64,000 bases of DNA from Cruorifilaria tuberocauda. Taxonomy: Eukaryota; Nematoda; Chromadorea; Rhabditida; Onchocercidae. The stretch is taken from contig JABVXU010000077.1 in the NCBI GenBank assembly GCA_013365365.1, positions 1 to 64,000 on the forward strand. The letters run 5' to 3'. The position numbers and the translations under genes are program-made. How positions within the stretch are numbered: position 1 is the stretch's first letter; every line of letters begins with the position of its first letter. Below, piece by piece: positions 48,649 to 60,562 of this stretch. The notes beneath the pieces are model-generated. The model searched no databases. It was not told where the DNA came from and was given only the letters and a program-made list of their open reading frames with translations.

Positions 48649-51597
48649 ACAGAAGCTCAATGTGTCCTCTTCTTCATATTTTGCTGTACTTCCCGTTGCT
48701 ATTTTATTTTATTCCAGGCACATTGCTGTCTTCTTGATTCGATAAGCTGCATCTCTTCTTTCGTAGCATCGCTCAACTCTGATGATTATTTCCTTATTTC
48801 ATTTCATCCTAACATTTTTATTTGGTTCAGACGAATTATGATGTTGTCTATTAACTGCCAAAATCCATCCTTCTCTATCGATGTTCCTTCTGTGTTTTTC
48901 TGCCCTTTAAATTGAGCTTTTTCGTAAAAGCTGTTTTACACGTGTTTTCCATCAGTACCGTTCTTTGCTTAAGCGAGAATTTATACATTTCATTGGGTTT
49001 TTTAGTCTGAAGTTGAGCTTTCAAAGTTTGAAAATTCAGAAGTATAATAGTTTTACTGGCAACATAAGACATTTCTTCATATTCCATTTTTTTGCGGCTT
49101 CACAAGGTATTATTACCTTTAAGGTTAGTTGCAATAAGAAGTTCTATAAACTATTAGTTGAGTTTAAAGTCATCCAGTGAATTTCGTACAATCTTAGTAT
49201 TGAAGAAGTACAAGTTGTTTATCAATCCTGGAATGTTGTTTTTATTGGGAGAGTTTAAAAATTCTGCAAATAGATTATTATCTGCTTCTTCATTAATTTA
49301 GAAATAACTCTTAAATATCGAAACATTGTTGGATATGAATCTGCGAATCTTGTCATTTCTCTACAAAGTGTTGGGTATTTTCGTATATATTCATTATTTG
49401 GAAATTATTATCAGCAGTTAAGTTTAAAGTCTTGGTGATCCGTGTTCCGTGTTGTACGTGTGTATTTGCGTTTTCTTTCTCTTCGATACCGTCTTTTTTT
49501 ATTTCGGTATTTTTAAGTTTCCGTGTGTCGTTTTGTTTTTCCTTCCACGGCCAGTAAATTGTTTGGCTCTTATGTTTTTTCATATTTGCCTTGGTCTTGC
49601 TAGTTTACCTAGTAGTTTTATTTATTTCATGTTTTCAGAATTTATTTTAGCTTTGAATGAAATTTTTGTCAATTAACACATATGCGCCGAATTTTTTTCT
49701 TCTTTCTTGGCCTTTTCGATTCTCTTCTTAACTCAGGCATTCCAGCTCTGCAAACAGATTGGACTAAACCAAGATTTTGAGTAAAAATGAATACATTTAT
49801 AATTACTTAAGTAATCATCCGTCGATGTTCCTACTGCAAAATAAATAACAAAGCGAAAATTTTGTGCTACAGGTAGAATTTATGATCAAAATTCGGTTCA
49901 TTTGATATTCGGTGCATTTGTGTATTAATTTAGTTTTACTTCTACTAAACATTTTTCATATTTGCTATTCAGCGATGCACTTGTAAAATGATTGAACGAA
50001 ACTCTAATTCTTCCGAAAAATTAGCATTGCGGGTCGGATTACTGTTTTCACTGATATTACCGTGATTACTATTATTGTTATTGTTTATGAATGATTCCTC
50101 CTTGAGAGTTTTTCATTCAATTTTTTATTGGATTTATTCTTGATTATAGTCGAAAAAGACAATCATTGGTTTTAAATAATTGTCATAAAGCATTCATTTC
50201 CTAATTATTGTATTCTTACCGAGCTTTGTTCTTTTTTATTGAATTTGTTGTCTGTTCGTTTTTGTCGGTTTATTTTCTTACATTTTTATTACGGTTGCCA
50301 TTCGGGTCCTGTAATTGTTTAAATTGTAAAGTTCCAAATATTTCTATATTTTTCTTTATTTTTTCTGGCCTTGTTAAATACGGAAAATCTAGTTCAAATC
50401 ACGATATGTTCTCTGGTTCCAAATCTGCCATTCCTGAAAGTTTGTAGCCTGAAGGGATAGTTTTTCTTCCACGACAGTGTGCTTTGATTCTTTGATTTCA
50501 GTATTCCTGGCTAAATCTCAAAATGATATACTCTTTGCATCAGTATTTATAGGTCTAACTTCGAGGCATTCAGATTGCCGCATGAATTACACAAATTCAA
50601 TTTTCCTGCTATTACATGCGCGAGTGGGCATTTCTATTTGTATTTTCCTTTTTTCTAATAATAATTTAGGCCGTGATTTTCAGATACGACACATTTCCGA
50701 TTTGTTAGATCTTATACGAGAATGCGAGCTGAGTGAGTAGTGATTTATCCTTTTGCTCTATCGTCATAATTTATTTGTTTATGATGATGTGGAAGTGGAA
50801 GTTTTTTTGCAAACTTTGTATAATTTTGTGCGTTGTACCGATCATTTTTAAATTTTGAAATAAAGTTAAGTTATGGGCGAAGATACTTTGATTCTCTTCA
50901 CGTCTGCATATTCTCCATGGTGAAAATATTTGATTGTTTTAGACTTGATTTGAATGAATGCACTTCGCAGGTACTGTTATCTCATTTAAGTTGTTATTAT
51001 CGCGTCCTATACGCTAAATCTCTACCTTCTCCTTTCTATATCTTGTCTAGATTTCAAACAGCTGACGATAAGCTGACGTATGCTTCTTAGTTTTTATGCT
51101 TTGCAAAAAAATCTGTTGGTTATTTTGTGTATTGGATTTTGATTTCTGTATCATTTAGATGGTTTGAGTGCAGATGTTTTGTTCTAAGTCGAATGAATTA
51201 TTACTGATGTCAAATACCTCTAATTGACTAGATGTTAATTTGAGAAATGCAAAACTGACAACTATTCAATAGTAGTAATGTTTGATAGATTCCTTGAGAA
51301 GGAATTCTTCGGATTGATTGAATCTTTGTTATGGTCAGCAGTTGATATCAAATTCTCTGTTACGGCTCGGATTCATTAGCCTCTATTGGTTAGTCATGAA
51401 AGCGGGTGAACGATAGAGAATGATGGTTTCATTTTGAAAGTTTGGCTTTCTATACATAATTACAAAATATAAACATAGTCAAGAACGGGAGAAGCCGCAG
51501 TTAGATGGTTTACAAGCTGATAAATGTACATTTAAAATGAAAACATAACACTAACTCATCATTTAAAATTTTTTTCCTTTACATTGAAATTCCACTA
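48649..51597. other. Intergenic, convergent 3' flanks
   Basis: The zinc-finger gene and hlh-15 converge here. Nothing coding-like found in roughly 2.9 kb of T-rich sequence; the zinc-finger gene may have a long 3' UTR. Confidence 0.55.
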
Positions 51598-52084
51598 TCA
51601 AAAATGTAACAGATTATCCAGATACGAAATGTATGAGATAGAGAGGCGTAATATCTCGATTTTCGATAGTTTCTTATTAAGCGGTAATGTAGGTAACAGT
51701 GCTCGTAGTTTTGCAAATGCACTGTTAAACGATTCGACCCGAATACTATAATTGTTGAATATCTGTGAATGATAAAATATATTCTAAAAAATTGAGAAAA
51801 AAAGAAGCAAATTACCTAAACTTACAGTTTTCCTTGTCAATTAGGAAGTTTAATTAACTTTCAAACTTCCACCATACTTAAATGCAATAGTTCACTGAAA
51901 ATTGTTACTAGATTTAATGGTATTGATTTTAAAATAATTCAAGACAAAGAATAAGAATGAAAAATAATAAAAGTCACCGTTCTCGACTAGCGTGAAGATT
52001 GCGATATTTTGGTGTCGCCCGGCGTCGTTTTCGTCTTTCCGCTTTGCTCAGCTTTTTCAATTCAATAGCCAATAACTGATGCAT
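51598..52084 (-). CDS. hlh-15: bHLH transcription factor of the HEN/NHLH family
   Basis: NHLH factors bind E-boxes, usually as dimers, in developing or mature neurons. Two exons, 51978-52084 and 51598-51745, give 84 residues; the C. elegans protein HLH-15 is about the same size. The protein is almost only a bHLH domain. The basic region is RRKRRRATPKYRNLHASRER, helix 1 IRVESFNSAFAKLRALLPTL, and loop plus helix 2 KKLSKIEILRLSISYISYLD, ending NLLHF. The phrase ATPKYRNLHA.RERIRVE is the family signature. The intron splits codon Arg at the end of the basic region. No acceptor is seen close to the ATG, so the 5' UTR may be longer or the gene has its own promoter start. Confidence 0.93.
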
Positions 52085-54080
52085 TGACGGGAATGTATGA
52101 GCGAAAAGAATGAATGGAAATCGGAGAATTCAGGAGGTGTCATTCAATTTTATTGCTGCCGGGAATTGAAAGAAATAATTTTGGATTAATTGAATCATCC
52201 ACTAACAACACATCCTCTTATATCACAGCATTTCATAGACTGGTGATTCTCAATACATGTTAGTTAAGAATTTTATTAGTTTTTTTGAATATAGAGAGAA
52301 AAGCAATTAGCAACCATATGCTGCCATAAATTAGACCCACTGGACTCATTATTGATGGTATAAGCTTCAAATATTTCAAATTTTCGAAAAAATTAGCCAA
52401 GCTGATTAATAAAGGCTTGCTTCGGATCTTCACAAATTTTACGTGGGTCTCCATAATATTCCTATTAATTTTACAAAAGAAAGGAAAAAACATCATTGTA
52501 TTAATTTTACCAAATTTATTGTTTCCTGTTGTTAACCTTGCTAATAGATTTCAATATGAGATGCTGCTACAAGGCTTCATATCGGATGATATCACTTCCA
52601 ATGATACTTTCAGATTCTGCCTAAAAACTACTTTATCGATTTAAAAATGAAATACATATTGAATCATTTATGTTGTATGTTGCGGTGTTGAGCGTTGTTG
52701 TTACAATGCACTTCCCAATCAATTGCATGTTCTTACGTAATCATATTATTAGTTTAGTGTCTAATTCAGTCAATTTTAGGAATCCACTGATTCCTTCAAA
52801 AATCTCGAAATGGCACATTTTTAACACTTCAAATGAATTTGGTTCCATATTCTTTGGAGGCTGCTACTTCGAAATAAATCATCCGGAAAGCGTCTGAATA
52901 GAGACGGATTTTCCAACTTCGTAATTCGTGCTCGATTTATAGAGAAATCTTGACTTCTCACTTCTTAATAGTTCTTTTAATTTTCTTTTTCGTTTGAATT
53001 TCATGTTTCTTTGACAAAAAAAATTACAAAACAGAACTAAAAGCCACCTCGTAACACTGATAATATCATTCTCAATGGAACTTTCATTAAGGAATAATCA
53101 ATGACATTTGTCCAGAACTATACTTACGATATGATTAAATTTAATTTTAAAGTTTGTGACTACTTCATTGATAGTCCTTTCCGGCTACATTGACCTCTCG
53201 TATGTTTTTCTTCGCTTCAATTTTGCCAACTTTGAAATCTTTCAGGTCGATCCTTCATTATAAAACTAAGACTTAACAATTCAGTTAACAGTATCGTGAA
53301 GGTAGCTGTTTAAACATTTTAACACAGATTTAACTTTTTTCACTGATTAATATGAGAGCAATGAATATAAAACAAGTAATTTCAAATAATCTTCACTAAT
53401 TACATATTTATCAACCTGCGTTGTAAGATGACAAGCTAGTTTAATACAGCAAATTTAATACAGCTATTTACATATCATACATCATAAACAGTGAAAATAG
53501 AGGAAAAAATCTGAATACTTGAATACTAAAAGCAGAGTTTGTACACTGGAATATAGAAGCAGATGAGTAGCTGAATGAAAATTTGAATATGAAAGGAAAA
53601 CAAGTTATGACCAATGAATTTCTTTAGTGTTTTTTAAAATAAAAAGAGCTGCCGGGGATCATAAGATTACGAAAAACAATGAGATGGGGATGACAGAACA
53701 AAAAAAGAACATCACAGTTGGTGCAACGAGGCCCAGGTGGAAAAATAAAATAGGTAAGTGAAATGTTGTTAATGATAGTTGCGATATACGCTTGATTCAA
53801 GCGGAGGAAAATGCACTTCACAGTTATTGTATTTCATCCAGCATACTACGCTGATTCGGTTTGTAACTGCTGCAGCAAGAGATTGAAAAAGTGGAAGTGA
53901 AATAAAAATATTTGCTTTCATCTGTGAATTGTTCTTCTAGGACATAACAACACTCTCTTATTTATATCATTCTATGCTTTGAAAATTGTAGGCTTTTTTC
54001 GGATTTTCCCTTTCAAATTAGATTTACATCCTTCGTTTCTTATTTTTATCAAAATATTTAAAAATATCTTGCAAGCACTA
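52085..54080. other. Intergenic between FLVCR-like 3' end and hlh-15
   Basis: Should hold the hlh-15 promoter next to 52085. Two minus-strand open frames look mildly protein-like (starting METHVKFVKIRSKP near 52457, and MEPNSFEVLKMCHFEIFEGI near 52845) but lack splice partners. A possible last exon of the FLVCR-like gene lies at 53846-53869. Confidence 0.45.
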
Positions 54081-57000
54081 CTATTTTGATGAACGATCAT
54101 CAAAACTTACGGGTGATATGCATGGGACATTTTCGTGAGCTTTTTGTCGTCGTAGATCAGACTTGATAAGAGCTTAAAAAATATAAATCATAAATATTTC
54201 TCAGATAATCTTAACTGGCGAGAAAAGGTACTGCTGTACTTCGCATTGTGCAACATTTAAATTGTAAAAATTAAATTTTTATGATTAAATTTTCCGAATC
54301 AATTAGTATAGGTTATATATATTAGAAATAACGAAATTGACCTGTGAGAAAAGTTCCAACAATTAGAAATCCCGTCAGTATTAAATTACTGGCAAAGACA
54401 CTACCGTATTCAAGAATAAGACCAACACATAAGGTAAGCGCTATGCCAAAAATCTTAAAGTAATTTTTCTGGAATTTTCTGGAGGACAAAAAGTATCTGA
54501 GTTATTTAATTTTTGAGTTGTGTAATATATCTGAGTTATATAATTATTTGAAAAGCTTTTAAAAAGATCAAAGAATTGCAATTAAAGTTGGCGAGTTCAA
54601 CCACATATTTGATATAAAGTACCTGAGCAGAAGCGTTTAAAAGGCCCGATGCAGTTCCTTCAGCTACTGGAAAAGTTAGCTCTGATGCAAATTCAAAACC
54701 GATCGGTAAATATCCGGTCATGAAAAACCTATAAATTAATTATTTGAAGTAGTCGTAATTTCAATAATTAATTTGTTCATAACAGCGAAACAACGTATCG
54801 TTTACATTAAAATTAGAACAGCATAGAAACTGCATAAATGGCTGTCAAACGTTTCTTCAACATTGCATTCATCAGTTGCGCATTCTGACAGCTGACAAGT
54901 TTAGTAAACAGTGTTAAGCGCAATGCTGTCGCTCCGTTTATCATTTTTCCGCGATTCATTAAACTGTTCTTAACTTTGTTCCTTCGTTAAATACTATATT
55001 GTGCTTTACACAAATAAAACATAATAAACGGTTTTATAAAATATTCCTTCCATTTTTTGATTACAAAATATTTTGGAGGTTGTTATAAGTTTGAATTTCA
55101 AATAACTTGACCTTTGTCTACAGCATATAGAAATTAATGAATTTGATAGAATGGTTTTTCACCTTTATATTGGACTAAAGTTAATCGGTGCACTTGATTT
55201 TGTCCCTACAGATAAATTTAACAGATTATAAATTTTTCCTTATTTTAAAAAACTGTTGTCCTTGGAATTTGCATAATTTCATTTTCATACGCCGAAATTT
55301 CAATTTCCAATTATAGCGTCTTCCGTTTGGCCAACATATTAGAAACGAATCAGTTTGAACAGAAATTAGAAAATTTTTTGATAGATTGACCATTCAGTCA
55401 TACACAACGTAAGTTACTAATTAAGGTACTAATTTCGATTGCATGTGGATTTTCGCTATTCCAATTTTCGTATTAAGTTTATTTTTATCATTTATCACTG
55501 GCTTTTATCATCACTTAAATCATCCATCATCGGTTAAACTTTCCATTCTTACTCAAAATTTTATAAAATGATACTTTTTAGGTCAACGCTTAAAGCTTAC
55601 AGATTATAATAAATCGTACCCGAGAAGTATAGAGCTTACATAAATATACCACATCTGTGAGACATTTACCAGAAAAGTAAACAGAAGCATACCCACTGCA
55701 CAGAACAAATATACAAGAAGAGTAGTCAGTCTGAAAGAAATAATTCATAATAATACTAAATACTTCATACGTAATAATTACAGATCTTATCAAATGACAA
55801 ACTAAAACTTTGATTTATTACAGAGTTAAACACAGCAAAATAAATCTGGACACTGGTCAATACCGAATGCAATGGAAGTAAAGTACGAAATATTAAAACA
55901 AGCAAATCAGTATTTCTAAAACTTTTTCTTCATCGTATTTAGGATGTTGCAAGCAGTAAGAGAAAAGCTATATTTCGATCGAACTTAACAAATTTGACGA
56001 CTTTTTTGCAAAGTATTTTAATTGGTAAACGAAAATAAAAGACTTACTTGAACTGATGAAAACGATCTAAAATGAAACCACAAAGCACTGAACCAACCAT
56101 TCCTGCAAGTACCAACAGCAACCCAATCATCCCTGTAATCTTATAATTGAAATAGCGTAATATTCAGATCAATCAAATTTTTTTAAACGAAAGATAGTGC
56201 TTACTTTCATTCACTAATTAAAATATTCCATAATTTTGTTTCAAAATAAGTATGATACACCTGCACTTTCTTGTTCGTTGGGATGGAATATTAGTATCAT
56301 TTGACTGAGTACTGTTGACACGGCATAAAATACACCAACATTGATTCCTCAAATAAATTTTCACAACAACAAGAACACAGACAAAAGCAGAAGTGAATTT
56401 TTTATAATCTGGAAAAACTTTCTAAGATTGAGATTAATATTTGTGTTTTTGAATATCACAAGTAAAACAAAATTTCAATGAATTGAAATGAATGTTTCAT
56501 TTTGTTATATGTGAAAACTGGATACTATGGATTTGCAAGCCGAAATAACAGCATGCATACCGTAAGTGATGAAAAGAAGTACAAAATTTAGATTTGTCAT
56601 CAGTTGCTTCAGTGAATGGTAATAATTTTTCTCACTGGTATCTTCTAAAATACGCAGCTGTGCCAAACTTGGTGGTAAGGGTGGTTTCTTTGGAAATGCT
56701 AAAAAGGGAAAAATAGTCAATTTTGCTAATTTTCATACACAAAAATGTCGTAAAATGAAATAACGGAAATGGAAATCAAACCAAAAAATAAAGTAAAATT
56801 TAGAAATAATTGAATTTGGAATGATCAGACAATATGTTACAATAATAAATTGTACTATAACTTCATAACCACTACGATTGCTGAGCTAATTTCCTAATAT
56901 TAATTAAAAGAAAGAAAAAAAGACTCACAAAATATGATTAACAAGAAAATGATAGTATTGGCAAGGACTGAAATAAGAAACAGCAGATTCAAATTAGAGG

Positions 57001-58184
57001 CAATAAAATCCGTTGAACCCATATGAACCAAAATAGGCGGAAGCACAAAACCAATTGCAATACCTAACTGAAAGAAATTTAGAAATTCACAATACGTATT
57101 TCAAATAAAAATACACATCCTCATATTTAAAATATTTACAAATTTTTCAAACAATCATCAACCTTATTTTTTCAAAGTCGTTTTCTAAATGTTAAATTAA
57201 ATTTACCCACAAAATGAAGTGACGTACTTGGTTACCGAAGACACCAATTGCGCACGCTGTAGAAACTTGTTCTGGGCCAAACCATACAGCAGCTAATCTC
57301 GATGGTACGCCCAAGATAAACATTTGCGAAAAGCCGACGATCGTTTGCCCCACGAACGTGATCCAAAATGCGTCTTAACTACAAATTATCCTCTTTTTGT
57401 CGGGAATTTTAAATCTCCAAAATATTTTATTTCGTTAAAATTTTTGAAGGAGTAATCAATTGTAAAATCTTATTTTCAATTATTATTGTGATCTAATTTT
57501 AAGGTAGCAAATTTAAAACATAAGTGAAACTAACCAGGCCTAGCTGAAAACATCTTTATCCATGCTCCAATGCAATTACCACCGGAACCAAGTATTATTG
57601 ATATCCGTAAGCCATATTTGTCTAGAACCCAACTGAAAGTCTATTTTTTGCTTCTATTTTAATTTATTTTAAACAACTTTGATTATTTGAAAGTAAAATT
57701 GTGTGTTTATTTAAAGCTAGAAATCTTGATCAACAATCTTATCAATATATCGTTCAAATTTTTCTTAAAGCAGTTATGCATAGGAAGAATGAGGGAAGTA
57801 TTTTGAATTGAAAACGATTATAATTATCATTGGTTGAGATGTTTGTGAAACATTTCAATTTCAAGTATTTCCAATCACAAGTGAACAAATAATTTCTCGT
57901 CAAGTTTGATCAAACCTTGCGGGAACTACAAAGATGATATATGTAAGCATGTACACCATCGAAGTCCAATTGACAGCAACATAAGACACTGAATAGAATT
58001 CGACGATAATATGTGCAATAACGGAATATTCAATCCACTGCATTGAATTAGAAGCTGACAGCATGGCGAAAAGCAACAATATATAATACCGTTTTTTGTA
58101 AAGGTGGATCTCTTCAGATTTCAGCGTATTTTGCGGAGTAATTTCTTCTACTCTCAATGTTTTTGGTTCAGTTACTGCCTCCAT
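54081..58184 (-). CDS. SLC49/FLVCR-family major facilitator transporter
   Basis: FLVCR proteins are 12-helix plasma or mitochondrial membrane carriers, described as heme exporters and more recently as choline/ethanolamine transporters. Exons: 57916-58184, 57535-57632, 57228-57373, 56929-57067, 56561-56698, 56261-56347, 56048-56132, 55620-55730, 54623-54728, 54342-54468, 54081-54172; 465 residues, phases close. Motifs: [20 protein letters not shown] in helix 1, [14 protein letters not shown], the loop [64 protein letters not shown], and [20 protein letters not shown]. The end is uncertain: reading on gives a stop at 54081, but a good donor after CISP and an acceptor before 53846-53869 would give the end QLQTESA. 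The ATG lies 13 bases behind a TTTCAG acceptor, fitting trans-splicing. FLVCR1 versus FLVCR2 is not resolved. Confidence 0.94.
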
Positions 58185-59594
58185 CTCTTTTTCTTTCCTG
58201 AAATTCTAAAAACTGAAAGTGCTAGAATATATCGTTAAATTACTTGACACCCAGCAAATTAGTTATTAGAAATCAAGATTTATCGCTATGAACAAAGGCG
58301 GAAAAAATAATTGAAAATTTTGTGAAATTTAATTTAAATATGAAAATAGCAAAACGAAGCAATATATTATATTAATATTTTTTATAATTTCAAAACAAGC
58401 ATTTTTAATTATATTTAAATAGTACTATTTTTATTATTTACCTATTTTTTGCAAATGTTGTAACTTTCCAACTGTCTATCATTTATCACTTTAGCAGAAG
58501 AAAGAAACTTGAATGAGCACACATTGAAAGAGATATTAGATTATTTATTATTTCAAATAATACCCAATTATATATCGCGTTCTGCACAGATTTGATTTCT
58601 TATCGAATCTCTCTTTCCATCGCTTTTTTAAAAATAACTTTTTACTTTGTGCAAAAGAGCAAATACTCCAAGAACTAGAAACGCTTTCGAAAAAAAAACT
58701 AAAATCATTTGAAACCGAAAATCGAGAGAGCAATGTCTATAAATGTCCAAATTTTAAAAAATATGAGAAGAACTCTATTTGAAACATTAAAAAATTGATG
58801 AAATGTCATAAAAGGGAAAGATTTTCTGCGTGAAAATTTTTCAGTAATTTTCGTGAGAGAATTTATTGCATATCTGCAATATTCGTTTCTGTAGATTTGA
58901 AAATCGTTGAAAGATGAAGAATGTAATTTTAAATTTTACGAAAATAAATAGAATTTTATTACCTAACAGTTTATAAATAATCCTGGAAAAGATTCAATAT
59001 AACAACACTTTCATCAATGAATCTTAAAATCCTAAAGCTATTACAGAGAGAAATTTGAATTGAAAGAAGAGAAAATTTGAAATTAAATTCATATGCAATC
59101 TGTGTTAGCGACCACAATTCCGAAGCAACAAACATCCGCTAGCACAAACAGTCATAAAAATTGAACAGTTTTTAATTCTGAAGAGAATGAAATGTAGAAT
59201 TTTTGGATATGAAAGATATCTTCTAGCAGAAAAATTGGACTAAAGTTCAATTCCAGATGATCTCTGATATATTATCTTTTCTGCAATCATTCTGCAGCAT
59301 TTTTCTGGAAGCATTATAAAAAATTATTCTTCAATTATTTCTCAACAGCTTCATTCTCTCCACACACCAAACCATCAAAAAGTTCCCATTCATTAAAAAA
59401 TGCTGCCCTTCCTTACATCTCAGTATTTCTTCCTTGCCAAATTCAATAAAAGTGTTCATACAGCTTGGAAAGTGATAAATGATGTGAATGATCGACAAAA
59501 ATGGTTGCAAATCTAATAAACGATCAGATGGCATTCCATGGAGACAACTGTAGCGGATAATATTGATGGACCAGACACAACTATCAGCAGTCGC

Positions 59595-59631
59595 CACGTG
59601 CGTGACTGATGATATGCGGCTCTTCACGTGA
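59595..59631. promoter_or_regulatory. Pair of CACGTG E-boxes upstream of the FLVCR-like gene
   Basis: CACGTG at 59595-59600 and the palindrome TCACGTGA at 59624-59631, 23 bases apart, about 1.4 kb from the FLVCR-like start. The second is the core bound by TFEB/MITF (HLH-30) type bHLH-zip factors; the first overlaps GCGTG, a HIF-like core. Function is inferred from motif and position only. Confidence 0.4.
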
Positions 59632-60339
59632 GTAGCATGTAACAGTGGATGAATGAAAATGGGTGGATGGAAGAGGAAGTTGTGATAGCGTAGAGAGAGG
59701 CTTCGAAGCGAAGAGGAATGGCTGCTGTGTACACATTTGCCGTATATTTGATAAGCTTGTCGGTGTCTGGTTGGAGACACTCTTCCCTGACCCTTCATTG
59801 TCCCTCCTTCTCATCTCTCCTTCATTTTCCTCCCTTCTCTCTCTCTCTCTTCGAATATCTGAAATTTATAGAGAATTGGCAAAGGGCGAAGAAAACCGAG
59901 AGAGCTCGAACAGAATTTCATGGAATGTTATACGATTCTAACCAAATTCACTTACCTAAATTTTCCGTTAGAAAGCCGAAAAACTTAATTTATCCCAAAC
60001 TTATCACTAACTGTATTACGGTTTTGAAATCTTTCCGTGAATTCAAATTAATAATGTTAATTTACAAATATATTGAAGAAAATATTTAAAAGATCACTTC
60101 TTACTTAAGGAAAAGATGATGATACGAATAGTTATGGTATGTGTTGAAACATATTTTTTGGATAGCTTTACATGCATTATTTGCCCGAGAACATGAAAAA
60201 TGGGATAATGATTATCAATTTTCTGTAATATTAACACTACTTGGATATACCGAATTGTTTCAGCGATCAACATTACATGACTTTTTAAAAGATTTCAATA
60301 TGAACGTGATAATTAATGATTTCAAAGAAATGTTATTGT

Positions 60340-60562
60340 GTAGCTGATAGGGAAAAATATAATTTGCTGAATATAACTGAAAGAGTTTCAATAGCTGCTA
60401 TGTAAGTTTTACTGCTGCTAAAGCAGAACATATGATCTTCGACCTGAAAAATCGACAAAAAAGATAATGAAAAATGCTAGTATATAACTGATAAGGAAAA
60501 ATATATAAAAAATATTTGCTTGAATCATAATTCAAAGAATATCAATAGCTATTATGTTAGTG
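60340..60562. repeat. Two degenerate copies of an AT-rich unit
   Basis: Copies at about 60340-60407 and 60486-60562 share CTGATA-GGAAAAATATA near the start and TCAATAGCT.TATGT near the end, with indels between. Probably an old local duplication without coding content. Confidence 0.4.

Noticed and set aside
52260..52457. Minus-strand frame METHVKFVKIRSKP with a hydrophobic C-terminal run
   Set aside because: No trans-splice acceptor, no partner exon, no family; the nearby frame MEPNSFEVLK also stops before any donor.
59331..59798. A 155-codon minus-strand open frame, with 92- and 123-codon plus-strand frames overlapping it
   Set aside because: All three overlap in the GC-richer segment, have no domain, hydropathy pattern or splice context, and their length follows from the lower density of AT-rich stop codons.
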